A stretch of DNA of 64,000 bases from Bin87 sp963666865. Lineage in GTDB: Bacteria; Chloroflexota; Dehalococcoidia; Lucifugimonadales; UBA3495. Under the pieces are notes generated by a model. The model was given only the letters and a program-made list of their open reading frames with translations, did no database searches and had not been told where the DNA came from. Of this stretch, positions 51,658-61,739 are shown in pieces. The stretch's first letter is position 1. Every line of letters starts with the position of its first letter. The stretch lies in NCBI GenBank assembly GCA_963666865.1, contig OY763072.1:2170001-2234000 (forward strand). Reading direction: 5' to 3'. The position numbers and the translations under genes were made by a program.

Positions 51658-52761
51658 GTGGCAGTTACCAGACCTGCCAACGCAGGAGATCCCGCCGCAG
51701 TAGGGGTTCCGGTCTCGCAAGCGGGCGAGCCGTCGCGAGCGCGGCGGTGGTGGCGGGAGGCCCGGCGCTATCCGCTGCTCCCCATGGCGGTGGTGATGAT
51801 AATGCTGGTTATCCCGGCTATTTTCGCGAACGTGATTGCGCCGCACGACCCGCTGGACGGCGACCTGAGGGTGCGCCTGCTGCCCCCGGCGTGGGTGGAA
51901 GGAGAATCCGAAGTCCGAAACGTGGTGGCGCAGATAGACCCATCCCGCAGTGTGACTGAGGTGATGGCTGGCAACGCGGCCCGGATGGTGCGAAACGGTC
52001 AAGCTGTCCTGTTGGACGGAGCCGCGGAGGCGGTCCCTGGCACTCGAATTGCTGTTGTCTCCAAACCCGGAGGCATCTGGGAGTATCCTCTGGGCACCGA
52101 CAAAGTCGGACGCGACATTTTGAGCCGCATTATCTACGGCTCCCGTATTTCGGTAATCGTCGCTCTGATCTCTATTTTGTTCGGGGGGTTGATCGGCACC
52201 ATATTGGGTGTCGCCGCGGGATACTTTGGCCGGTGGGTGGACATCCTGGTGATGCGGGCAGTGGACATCTCGCTGTCAATTCCTGTGATTCTGCTGGCAT
52301 TGGTGCTGGTCACCGCTCTCGGCGCCAGTTTTGCCACTCTAATTGTGGTGTTGGTGGTATTGTTGTGGGCGCATTATGCCCGTATGTCCCGGGGCGAAAC
52401 CCTGGCGGTACGAGTTCAGGATTTCGTCGCGCGATCCCGGGTCGCCGGCTCGTCGCATCCCCGCATAATGGTGCGTCACATTTTCCCCAACGTGTTCAAC
52501 AGCCTCGTGGTGCTGGCGACCCTTCAGGTGGGCTTTGTGATCATACTGGAAAGCACGCTGAGCTTCCTGGGAGCCGGAATACCGCGCCCCACGCCGGCCT
52601 GGGGTTTGATGGTTGCGGATGGCCGCGAGCTGGTGACATCCGAAAGTGGCTGGTGGGTGTCCCTGTTCCCCGGCCTCGCGATCATGCTCACGGTGCTGTC
52701 GATGAACCTCTTGGGCGATTGGTTGCGCGACCGCCTGGACCCGAAGCAGCGGCAGGTTTAG
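51658..52761 (+). CDS. Peptide ABC transporter permease, DppC-like, with insert
   Basis: This 367-residue permease starts at a GTG with GGAGG nine bases upstream. After the first membrane segment (about 40-60) and APHDPLDGDLRVRLLPPAW it has an extra stretch of about 60 residues (70-130; VRNVVAQIDPSRSVTEVM...), where ordinary DppC proteins go almost directly to the HPLGTD-like motif; here that motif is YPLGTDKVGRDILSR. The ATPase contact site is VRVQDFVARSRVAGSSHPRIMVRHIFPN. It overlaps the convergent hydantoinase gene by four bases. Confidence 0.92.
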   Translation: MAVTRPANAGDPAAVGVPVSQAGEPSRARRWWREARRYPLLPMAVVMIMLVIPAIFANVIAPHDPLDGDLRVRLLPPAWVEGESEVRNVVAQIDPSRSVTEVMAGNAARMVRNGQAVLLDGAAEAVPGTRIAVVSKPGGIWEYPLGTDKVGRDILSRIIYGSRISVIVALISILFGGLIGTILGVAAGYFGRWVDILVMRAVDISLSIPVILLALVLVTALGASFATLIVVLVVLLWAHYARMSRGETLAVRVQDFVARSRVAGSSHPRIMVRHIFPNVFNSLVVLATLQVGFVIILESTLSFLGAGIPRPTPAWGLMVADGRELVTSESGWWVSLFPGLAIMLTVLSMNLLGDWLRDRLDPKQRQV

Positions 52762-54296
52762 ATGCCGGCTAGGTTGCCCACAGCTTTGACCCGCACCCGG
52801 GTGGCATTGCTGGGAACGTAGGTCAGGGGCACTTCGTCGATCTCGACGATCTCCACCGTAGAAGCCTCGGCGCCGGCTGTGACTGCCCGCTTGACGGCGG
52901 CTGCCGAACAGTCGGCGATGGCCTCCTCGCGCCCGGTGGTCGCCAGGTCATAAACCCGCTCCACCTGACCGCCCACCTGGGCGATGGCGGCGCCGATGGC
53001 ATTGGCGACGTCGGCGTGTGGAGGTCGCAAAACCTCGGAGGCGCCGTTCACGTCGTCGCCCACCAAAATGCTGCCGCCACCTACCAAAACCACCGGAACA
53101 TTCTCACTACTGAGTTTCACCCGGTCGATGACGGTCTCCACCCTGGCCCCGATTTCCTCCATGCCGCGTTTTACCTTTGAGCCGTCCAGGCCCTGGACCA
53201 GGCTGGTGTCGCCCAGGCGCGCTTTCCCGTCGGCCACCGCCAGGTCCGTCGCAGTGAGCGTCCTTCCGCCGAACACCAGGGCTTCCTCGGACAACCTGTA
53301 CCCCACACTTTCAGGACCGATACGCAGTGGATCAAGTTGCACTATGGAGCCGCCGCCCAGCGGTATGGATACCGTATCCGGCATTCGAAAGTTGGTGCGA
53401 ACTCCGGCCAGCTGTATGGCCACTGCCGCCTCCCGGGGGAACCCATTGACCAACGCGCCTACATCCGTGGAGGTGCCGCCCACGTCCACCACGATGCCGT
53501 CGCGGACGCCCGACAGCCAGGCGGCGCCTCGCATACTGTTGGTGGGTCCCGATGAAATGGTCAATACCGGAAATCGCGCCGCAAACTCCGCGTCCATCAG
53601 CGTCCCGTCGTTTTGGCTCATGTACAGAGGCGCGCGGATGTTGAGGGACGCCAGGGCTTCCTCAATGCCTCTGATGGTCCGCGTCGCCAGATGTCCCAGG
53701 CTCGCATTCAACACTGCCGCGTTTTCCCGTTCCAGCAAACCCATCCGCCCGTTTTCGTTGGACAGGCAGATCCGTACATCGGGCGCTTCTTCCAATATGA
53801 TCGCCGCGGCCTCGGTTTCGTGGGCCGTGTTGACCGGGGAGAACACGCCGCAAACGGCCACCGCGTCCACGCCGCGACGCCGCATATCGCACACGGCCTG
53901 CCGCAGTTCATCCCGGTCCAACGGCGAAATTTCGCGCCCGTCGAACTCATGGCCCCCTCTGACCATATAGGTGAAACCTCCCATGGCGTCCCGCAATTCC
54001 TCCGGCCAGTCCACCAGCGGCGGCAGCAATTGCGTCGCCGGCAGGGACAAACGCACGACGGCGGTGGGCGCGAGGTTCCGGCGTTCCAACAGGGCGTTGG
54101 TGAAATGCGTGGTTCCGACCATCACCGCGTCCACGCTACCGCCGGCAGGCAAATCAACCAACAGTTCAGTTAAAGCATTGATGATGCCGGAGGTTACGTC
54201 GGCGGTGGTGGGCAGCTTCGCGGCGGCCACCAGGTTCGCGCCGTCCATCAGCACGGCGTCCGTGTTGGTGCCGCCAACGTCAACCCCGATGAACAC
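52758..54296 (-). CDS. Hydantoinase/oxoprolinase family protein (HyuA-like)
   Basis: This 512-residue protein starts FIGVDVGGTNTDAVLMDG, the ATPase-fold nucleotide loop of the HyuA group. It continues with TTHFTNALLERRNL, SLGHLATRTIRGIEEAL, and GIVVDVGGTSTDVGAL near residue 275. The family hydrolyses 5-oxoproline, hydantoins or similar cyclic amides with ATP; some members carboxylate acetone. The usual HyuB partner is absent. It lies 12 bases after a DUF917 gene, a common companion. Confidence 0.88.
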   Translation of the reverse strand: MFIGVDVGGTNTDAVLMDGANLVAAAKLPTTADVTSGIINALTELLVDLPAGGSVDAVMVGTTHFTNALLERRNLAPTAVVRLSLPATQLLPPLVDWPEELRDAMGGFTYMVRGGHEFDGREISPLDRDELRQAVCDMRRRGVDAVAVCGVFSPVNTAHETEAAAIILEEAPDVRICLSNENGRMGLLERENAAVLNASLGHLATRTIRGIEEALASLNIRAPLYMSQNDGTLMDAEFAARFPVLTISSGPTNSMRGAAWLSGVRDGIVVDVGGTSTDVGALVNGFPREAAVAIQLAGVRTNFRMPDTVSIPLGGGSIVQLDPLRIGPESVGYRLSEEALVFGGRTLTATDLAVADGKARLGDTSLVQGLDGSKVKRGMEEIGARVETVIDRVKLSSENVPVVLVGGGSILVGDDVNGASEVLRPPHADVANAIGAAIAQVGGQVERVYDLATTGREEAIADCSAAAVKRAVTAGAEASTVEIVEIDEVPLTYVPSNATRVRVKAVGNLAGI

Positions 54297-54308
54297 TACG
54301 CCTATCCT

Positions 54309-55379
54309 CTATACCGACAAACGGACATAGTCCGTGTCGTAACCGAATGCCTTTGGCCCGGCGACGGCCAGGCCCTCCGGCGAAATCCACAGTTCGGGCG
54401 CCGGGAAACCTAGGATGGTGACCCGCAGCCCGTAGCGCATGAGCTCCGTGGTGACGGGTTCCCCCAGGTCGGTGGCGACCGCGCAGATCAGGTCGGGCAC
54501 GGTGCAGACAATTTCCCCGTCCCGCCGAGCGATCAGGTTCTCGTTCTGAAACTCGATGACCATGCGACTGCCGGAGCAGGATTCCAGGCCGTCGATGGTC
54601 AGCGTGCCGCGAGCGAACCCCGCCGTGGTGCGCCGGTTCACGTCAACCACCTTGCCGGTGAAGAGAACCCGGCCGGGGCAGACGCTGAGGATGGCCTCCA
54701 GGGGGTCGTTGCCATCGTTGCGGGCGCGTTTCACGGCGTCGCCCAAATCACGGGCCAGGGACAGCGTGTTGGGGACGGCGGTGCGGCGTACCTGATCCGT
54801 CGTCATCGGAGCCACCGCGTAACAGGCCACGCACCCCATCTGGATGGTGAGCGACCGGGCCAACCGTTCCGCCCAGGCCGGATTGATCGTCTCCCTGACG
54901 ATGGCAGAGTTGCCCTTTTCGTCCGCGACCGCCATGGGACAACAGGGTACGCCATAGACGAAGAAAGTCTTCATCTGAAACTCGGGAAAGGCCCGGCCCA
55001 TGCCGTCGGCATCCACCACCGGGAGCCCGGCCCGCGCCGCCGGGATCAGCGGTTCCACCGAGTTGCTGCCGCCGATCTCATTGGATATGAGCGCAGTGGC
55101 CTGCTCTCCAACGTAGTCCTCGATGGCCCGCAGCGCGTGGTAGGACTGGAGATCGCGGATCTTCTCGATGCCGACCGTGGGCGCTCCGATGCCGCCGACG
55201 CAGACCACTCTGGCGTCATCCGGCAATTCTTCCGGCGCCAGGACCGTGACCGGGCCCCATTCCTTGATGGCCTGGCGCGCCCTCAGTTGCCCGATGTAGG
55301 GGTTGCCGCCGCCCCCGGTGCCGAGGATGCCGGCCCCGATGGCGATGGATTCCAGTACGTCTTCAGTCGCTTGCCACAA
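54309..55379 (-). CDS. DUF917 family protein
   Basis: This 356-residue protein matches DUF917 (S-methyl thiohydantoin desulfurase-like): AIGAGILGTGGGGNPYIG at the N-terminus, VVCVGGIGAPTVGIEKI, EIGGSNSVEPLIPAARAGLPVVDADGMGRAFPE split over residues 100-135, and TVPDLICAVATDLGEPV near the C-terminus. Function is poorly known; members are often beside hydantoinase genes. Here it sits between an acyl-CoA synthetase and HyuA in a tight operon. Confidence 0.87.
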   Translation of the reverse strand: MWQATEDVLESIAIGAGILGTGGGGNPYIGQLRARQAIKEWGPVTVLAPEELPDDARVVCVGGIGAPTVGIEKIRDLQSYHALRAIEDYVGEQATALISNEIGGSNSVEPLIPAARAGLPVVDADGMGRAFPEFQMKTFFVYGVPCCPMAVADEKGNSAIVRETINPAWAERLARSLTIQMGCVACYAVAPMTTDQVRRTAVPNTLSLARDLGDAVKRARNDGNDPLEAILSVCPGRVLFTGKVVDVNRRTTAGFARGTLTIDGLESCSGSRMVIEFQNENLIARRDGEIVCTVPDLICAVATDLGEPVTTELMRYGLRVTILGFPAPELWISPEGLAVAGPKAFGYDTDYVRLSV

Positions 55380-55393
55380 ACCGTGATGACCCT

Positions 55394-57085
55394 TCAGGCG
55401 GTTTCGATCTGGTCGGCGGTTTGCAGGCCCAATTCAACCACCGCCATCTCGCGCATCCGGAATTTTTGGATCTTCCCGGTTACGGTCATGGGGAATTCGT
55501 CGGTCAGCTTGACGTAACGGGGCACCTTGTAATGGGCGATGCGGCCCCGGCAGAACTCGCGTATTTCCTCCGGGTCAATGGACGTATCCGGCCTCGGCAG
55601 CACCCACGCCATGACTTCTTCGCCGTACCGCTCATCAGGAACGCCGATCACCTGCACGTCGGCGACCTTGGGGTGGGTGTAGAGGAATTCCTCGATCTCC
55701 CGAGGGTAGATGTTCTCGCCGCCCCGGATGATCATGTCCTTGAGCCGGCCGGTAATCTTGTAGTAGCCGGATTCGTCCACGGTGGCGAGATCGCCAGTGT
55801 GCAGCCAGCCGTCGGCGTCGATGGCCTCGGCAGTGGCTTCGGGCATATTGTAATAACCTCGCATCACCATGGCGCTGCGGGTCTGGAGTTCCCCCTGCTC
55901 GCCCGGCCCGACCTCGCGTCCATCTTCAGGATCGATCAGCCGCACGGCAACGTCGGGCAGCACCTTGCCGACTGTGGACACCCGACGCTCAATATCGTCG
56001 TCGGCCAGGGTCTGTGTGATCACCGGCGACGCTTCGGTCAAGCCGTAGGCAATCGTGATGCTCTCCGCCCCCATCTGGTCGATGACTTGTCGCATGATTT
56101 CTATGGGACAGGGAGATCCGGCCATGATCCCCGTGCGCAGCGAACTAAGGTCGAATGTCTCGAATTCGGGATGGCCCAGCTGCGCGATGAACATGGTGGG
56201 CACGCCGTGCAATGCCGTGCAACGTTCCTGTTCCACCGCCTGGAGCGTCTTGAAGGGGTCAAAGTATTCCGAGGGGATAACCATGGCCGAACCGTGCGTA
56301 ACGCAGGCCAGGATGCCCAGAACGCAGCCGAAGCAGTGGTAGAAGGGTACGGGGATGCACAGGCGGTCGGCTTCGGTAAGCTCCATGGCGTCGCCGGTGT
56401 GAAGAGCGTTGGTTACAACATTATCGTGGGTGAGCATGGCCCCTTTGGGGTTGCCAGTGGTACCGGAGGTGTATTGGATGTTGATCACGTCGTCCGGGTC
56501 GCATTGCGCCTGGCGTTGACGCAACTCTTCCTGGCTGACCGCGTCGGCCTTCTCCAGCACGCCGTCCCAGCGCCACATCCCGCCCGGCGTGGGCGGTCGC
56601 GTGCCATCGTGGGGCGGGATGAACACCACGTTGCGCAGGTGCGGGAAGCGCGCGCTGCGCAGTTCCCCAGGCGCGCAGTCCTTCAACTCCGGCACCTGTT
56701 CGTTCACCATGCCCACGTAATCGGAGGTGCGGAATTGCCCGATGAGGATCAGCGCATTGGCCTCGGATTGCTCCAACAGGTACGCCAGTTCGTGGGTGCG
56801 GTAGGCTGGGTTCACGTTGACCAGCACCGCCCCGATTTTGGCGGTGGCAAATTGCGTCAGTACCCACTCGGTGTAATTGGTGGCCCAGATGCCGACGTGG
56901 TCGCCTTTCCTGATGCCAAGGGACATCAGCCCCCGGCCCACCCGCTCAACCGCCGCTTGAAACTCCCGGTAGGTGTATCGCTCACCGGTTTCCGTGTTGA
57001 CCAGGGCATCTCGCTCCGCGAAACGGTCGGCCTGCCGATCCAGGACGTCGCCTATGGCGCTGCGCGCTATGACATTCTCGCTCAT
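55394..57085 (-). CDS. Acyl-CoA synthetase, AMP-binding (FadD-like)
   Basis: This 563-residue ANL-superfamily enzyme activates a carboxylic acid as AMP ester and transfers it to CoA. Motifs: YTSGTTGNPKGAMLTH (P-loop), AYGLTEASPVI, ADGWLHTGDLATVDESGYYKITGRLKDMIIRGGENIYPREIE split by residues 415-455, and the C-terminal Lys in PMTVTGKIQKF. Chain-length preference is unknown. It is the first gene of the operon with DUF917 and HyuA and is divergent from the SUF operon. Confidence 0.92.
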   Translation of the reverse strand: MSENVIARSAIGDVLDRQADRFAERDALVNTETGERYTYREFQAAVERVGRGLMSLGIRKGDHVGIWATNYTEWVLTQFATAKIGAVLVNVNPAYRTHELAYLLEQSEANALILIGQFRTSDYVGMVNEQVPELKDCAPGELRSARFPHLRNVVFIPPHDGTRPPTPGGMWRWDGVLEKADAVSQEELRQRQAQCDPDDVINIQYTSGTTGNPKGAMLTHDNVVTNALHTGDAMELTEADRLCIPVPFYHCFGCVLGILACVTHGSAMVIPSEYFDPFKTLQAVEQERCTALHGVPTMFIAQLGHPEFETFDLSSLRTGIMAGSPCPIEIMRQVIDQMGAESITIAYGLTEASPVITQTLADDDIERRVSTVGKVLPDVAVRLIDPEDGREVGPGEQGELQTRSAMVMRGYYNMPEATAEAIDADGWLHTGDLATVDESGYYKITGRLKDMIIRGGENIYPREIEEFLYTHPKVADVQVIGVPDERYGEEVMAWVLPRPDTSIDPEEIREFCRGRIAHYKVPRYVKLTDEFPMTVTGKIQKFRMREMAVVELGLQTADQIETA

Positions 57086-57309
57086 GGCTGCCTGGCCTCC
57101 CGGGCACGGATTCCAATTTCGTCATATGTCGCAGGGCGATGTTCGCCCGATGGCGCGATTATAGCAACAGAACGCCAGGACAAGCCACATCCGAACCCTC
57201 CGTCATGTTGGTTTAGAATTGCGCGGGGACTCGCATATTGGGCCTGTGGTGGCACGCGGATACTCGAACCTCTCTCACGACGGGGGGCATCTGATTACTA
57301 CGGTTCCCG

Positions 57310-57338
57310 TTGACAGAAACCCGCCACTGGGCTAGGAT
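57310..57338 (+). promoter_or_regulatory. Sigma-70 promoter of the SUF operon
   Basis: A perfect TTGACA (57310-57315) and TAGGAT (57333-57338) are separated by exactly 17 bases. Transcription should begin near 57345, about 80 bases before the sufB ATG. Confidence 0.7.
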
Positions 57339-57345
57339 AATTGTT

Positions 57346-57358
57346 GACCTTAATGGTC
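57346..57358. promoter_or_regulatory. Inverted repeat GACC-TTAAT-GGTC at the suf start site
   Basis: GACC and GGTC flank TTAAT at the predicted transcription start of the SUF operon. A repressor bound here would block transcription. Rrf2-type regulators (IscR, SufR-like) often control suf genes, but the regulator gene is not in the window. Confidence 0.4.
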
Positions 57359-57425
57359 GGGAATTAGCCTAACCGTCCGCCGACAAGCCGCTAAACTAAT
57401 ATCGGCGGAGAAGGATGTGCGCCCG

Positions 57426-58898
<1,473 letters not shown>

Positions 58899-58930
58899 AG
58901 CCTTTCGGTAGCCTGGGACAGTGACGCTAA

Positions 58931-58978
58931 TGGATTCCGGCACGCCAAAGGCGCATCTGCGACTTTCGCCGGAATGGC
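58931..58978. repeat. Interrupted palindromic repeat copy between sufB and sufC
   Basis: TGGATTCCGG and CTTTCGCCGGAATGGCG are the two ends of an inverted copy of the dispersed palindrome, with about 20 extra bases between. It lies in the sufB-sufC gap; its translation made a false N-terminus for sufC. Confidence 0.6.
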
Positions 58979-59003
58979 GCGAAACGATGAGGCAAGATAC
59001 TGC

Positions 59004-59792
59004 ATGACCGCCGCTAATGAAAATGCCGTCCCTATCTTGGAGGTCCGCGACCTCCACGTTTCCATCGACGAGCAGGAAATCCTGCGCGGCGTCAACCTCA
59101 CGGTAAAGCCCGGCGAGGTCCACGCTATCATGGGGCCAAACGGTTCCGGCAAAAGCACCCTGGCCAACACGTTGGCCGGCCGCCCCGAATACACCGTGAC
59201 CGGAGGGAAAGCCGTCTATAGGGGCATGGATTTGTTGGATATGGAACCGGAGGATCGGGCGCGCGAGGGCGTCTTCCTGGCCTTCCAGTATCCCATCGAA
59301 TTGCCCGGCGTCCGTGCCTGGCAGTTCCTCAAGGCCGCCGTGGACGCCAAGCGTGTCCACCTGGGCGAGGAAGAAATGGGCGCCCGAGAGTTCGACCGCC
59401 TGCTCCGGTCCAAAGTAGCCGAAGTTGAGATTGATCCGGAACTGGTCCGCCGCTCGGTCAACGAGGGCTTCTCCGGCGGCGAGAAGAAGCGCAACGAAGT
59501 ATTGCAGATGGCCCTGCTGGAACCCACCCTTTCGCTGTTGGACGAAACCGACTCCGGCCTGGACATCGACGCCCTTCGCATTGTCGCCGACGGTGTGAAC
59601 CGCCTGCGCCGGCCCGACAATGCCGCCGTGGTGGTTACGCACTACCAGCGCATCCTGAACTACATCACTCCGGACCAGGTGCATGTCCTGGTGGACGGCC
59701 GCATTGTGCGGAGCGGCGGGCCGGAGCTGGCGGAGCAACTGGAGGCCCAGGGTTACGATTGGGTGCGGGAGGAGGCGGGGGCGGCGGAGTAG
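59004..59792 (+). CDS. sufC: Fe-S cluster assembly ATPase SufC
   Basis: This 262-residue ABC-type ATPase drives the SufBCD complex. Walker A is GPNGSGKST, the signature region NEGFSGGEKKRNEVLQMALLEPTLSLLDETDSGLD combines the ABC signature and Walker B, and the switch His is in VVVTHYQRIL. I start at the ATG at 59004; an earlier start begins with repeat-derived sequence (MARNDE). Confidence 0.95.
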   Translation: MTAANENAVPILEVRDLHVSIDEQEILRGVNLTVKPGEVHAIMGPNGSGKSTLANTLAGRPEYTVTGGKAVYRGMDLLDMEPEDRAREGVFLAFQYPIELPGVRAWQFLKAAVDAKRVHLGEEEMGAREFDRLLRSKVAEVEIDPELVRRSVNEGFSGGEKKRNEVLQMALLEPTLSLLDETDSGLDIDALRIVADGVNRLRRPDNAAVVVTHYQRILNYITPDQVHVLVDGRIVRSGGPELAEQLEAQGYDWVREEAGAAE

Positions 59793-59868
59793 GCCCGATG
59801 ACTTACCGGGCGCCAGACGCGCCGACGTGCGAGATTGCAAAGTCTGCGCCCCATAGCAGGAACATCGA

Positions 59869-60330
59869 ATGACGACGCCGACTAACCCCACCAATAACGC
59901 CATTAGCGATGCAGACTGGCAACGTTTGTCGCCGCAAACGCGCGAATACACGGCGGCCAGTTTCGAGCTAGTGACCAAAGCACACGACTATCTGAGAGAT
60001 GGAGATTTACGCCAAGCCTCAGAAAGGGGTTGGGGTTCTGCAGCGCAGATCATAAAGGCGGTAGCGGAAAACTGGAAAGACGCCGGTGTTACACATGGGC
60101 GTCATCAAGATTTGCGGGCTTTGGTAGCAGGAGTAGCCACCGCAGACCAGGATCCCGACCTGGATCTGCTATTCCACTCAGCCCAAGACTTGCATGAGAA
60201 CTTTTATGAGAACAATTTGCCTCAATATATCGTGGATTTGAACTTGAGGCAGGTGAATGGGTTCATCAACAGGATAGCGCCTCAACTCCGTCGCCTCCAG
60301 CCTCCACAAGGGTTCCGTCAAGGCCGATAG
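59869..60330 (+). CDS. PaREP1/HEPN-like helical protein in the SUF operon
   Basis: This 153-residue helical protein is paralogous to the one at 14840-15367. The shared blocks are QASERGWGSAAQIIKA and DLHENFYENN. The family resembles PaREP1 proteins first noted in archaea and the wider HEPN fold. An RxxxxH motif is not evident, so it may not be a ribonuclease. It is placed between sufC and sufD, 76 bases after sufC and 32 before sufD, on the same strand. AGCAGGAA precedes its ATG. A link to Fe-S assembly is unproven. Confidence 0.7.
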   Translation: MTTPTNPTNNAISDADWQRLSPQTREYTAASFELVTKAHDYLRDGDLRQASERGWGSAAQIIKAVAENWKDAGVTHGRHQDLRALVAGVATADQDPDLDLLFHSAQDLHENFYENNLPQYIVDLNLRQVNGFINRIAPQLRRLQPPQGFRQGR

Positions 60331-60362
60331 GGCTGTCGCTTCTTACACTGCATCAGGCTTTT

Positions 60363-61739
60363 ATGACCACTACCTCCGCCGAAACCTACCCCCACTACGC
60401 CGCCGCCTATGCCGCGCAGCCGGCGGACGGGCCCGACACCCTGGTCACGTTGCGCCAACGCGGATGGGACGCTTTCGCCAAACTCGGCCTGCCCACCGCC
60501 CGCCGCGGCAACGAGCCGTGGAAGTACACCAACGTCGCTCCCATCGCCCGCGAAGCTTTTGCCCACCCTCATCCATTGGCTGTTGGCGAGGCCGGGATCG
60601 ACTTGACGGCAGTCCAAACGTCCGCCCCGTGGCAGGCGGACTGGCGCACATTGGTGTTCGTGGACGGCGTCGTTGCGCCCCAGTTGTGCAATGGAATCGG
60701 CGTTGGAGCATCCGATGTTCTCGCGGTCCACACCTTGGCTGAAGCCATCGGCGCCGGGCAAGGTCTCGACGGGACGTTGTCCAAATTGGCAGAGCCCGAG
60801 GATGATGGCTTCGTAGCCCTCAATACCGCCTTCGTGCGAGACGGCGCGGCTATTGTGATCCCTCCCGGCGCCGACGCCGGTGTCATGAATCTGGTGTACC
60901 TCACCACCGGACGGGAACAGCCCCGGGTCACCCATCCCCGCACCGTCATCTCCGCTGGCGCGAACTCCCGGGCTACTGTGATCGAAACCTTCGTCGGGCC
61001 GGAGGAAACCCGTTACTTCACCAACGCGGTTACGGAAGCCTCCCTGTCCGAAGGGGCCAGCGTGGAACACTATCGCCTTCTGCTGGAAGGCATGGATGCC
61101 TACCACGTCGGCACGAGTCGGGTGAACCAAAGCAAGGACTCCACCTTCTCCTCAGTGTCCATCGCCCGGGGCGCCGCTCTGGGGCGCAATGACTTCGGCG
61201 TAACGCTGGCGGGGACCGGGGCCGAATGCACGCTCAACGGCCTGTACCTCACCACCGGCAGCCAGCACATCGACAACTACATCAACATTGACCATGCCAA
61301 GCCTTATGGCACCAGTCGGCTTTTCTACAAGGGCATATTGGATGGCCGTTCCCGCGCCGTTTTCGGCGGCAACGTCACCGTGCGCCAGGATGCCCAGAAA
61401 ACTGACGCCCAGCAGACCGACAAGAACCTGCTCCTCTCCCAGGAAGCCGAGGTTGACAGCAAGCCCAGCCTGCTCATCTACGCGGACGACGTGAAGTGCG
61501 GGCACGGCGCCACTGCCGGTCATATCGACGCCGACACTGTTTTTTACATGCGAAGCCGGGGGTTAGACCTGCCCACTGCCAGCCGCATCCTCATCCACGC
61601 CTTTGCCAGCGAGATTATCGACACGGTTGCTCTTGAGCCGCTGCGCGATTATCTCGACGAACGGTTCCAGGATGCGATTCCCAGCGCCAACATTTCCCTG
61701 CCCGGAACGTACCCCGGACCAATGGGAGGCCGCTCGTGA
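60363..61739 (+). CDS. sufD: Fe-S cluster assembly protein SufD
   Basis: This 458-residue protein is the SufB-related partner in the SufBCD complex. Evidence: GNEPWKYTNVAPIARE at the N-terminus, VIPPGADAGVMNLVYLTT, FVGPEETRYFTNAVTE, and the typical C-terminal SRAVFGGNVTVRQDAQKTDAQQ and DVKCGHGATAGHIDADTVFYMRSRGL (split). It overlaps sufS by four bases (GTGA). Confidence 0.95.
   Translation: MTTTSAETYPHYAAAYAAQPADGPDTLVTLRQRGWDAFAKLGLPTARRGNEPWKYTNVAPIAREAFAHPHPLAVGEAGIDLTAVQTSAPWQADWRTLVFVDGVVAPQLCNGIGVGASDVLAVHTLAEAIGAGQGLDGTLSKLAEPEDDGFVALNTAFVRDGAAIVIPPGADAGVMNLVYLTTGREQPRVTHPRTVISAGANSRATVIETFVGPEETRYFTNAVTEASLSEGASVEHYRLLLEGMDAYHVGTSRVNQSKDSTFSSVSIARGAALGRNDFGVTLAGTGAECTLNGLYLTTGSQHIDNYINIDHAKPYGTSRLFYKGILDGRSRAVFGGNVTVRQDAQKTDAQQTDKNLLLSQEAEVDSKPSLLIYADDVKCGHGATAGHIDADTVFYMRSRGLDLPTASRILIHAFASEIIDTVALEPLRDYLDERFQDAIPSANISLPGTYPGPMGGRS

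Larger units (their letters stand above)
57086..57425. other. Divergent intergenic region (340 bp)
   Basis: Between the acyl-CoA synthetase and sufB. It contains the sufB promoter and an inverted repeat (listed separately). A tRNA-like string on the minus strand near 57245-57275 (GGTTCGAGTATCC then GTGCCACCA) does not fold into a tRNA. No gene is seen. Confidence 0.6.

Noticed and set aside
57240..57310. tRNA-like string on the minus strand (GGTTCGAGTATCC...GTGCCACCA)
   Set aside because: The T-arm stem does not pair and no acceptor, D-arm and anticodon arm can be formed at the right distances.
55421..57313. 630-residue open frame opposite the acyl-CoA synthetase
   Set aside because: Antisense shadow of a gene with clear motifs; its translation is rich in His, Val and Gly with no domain pattern.
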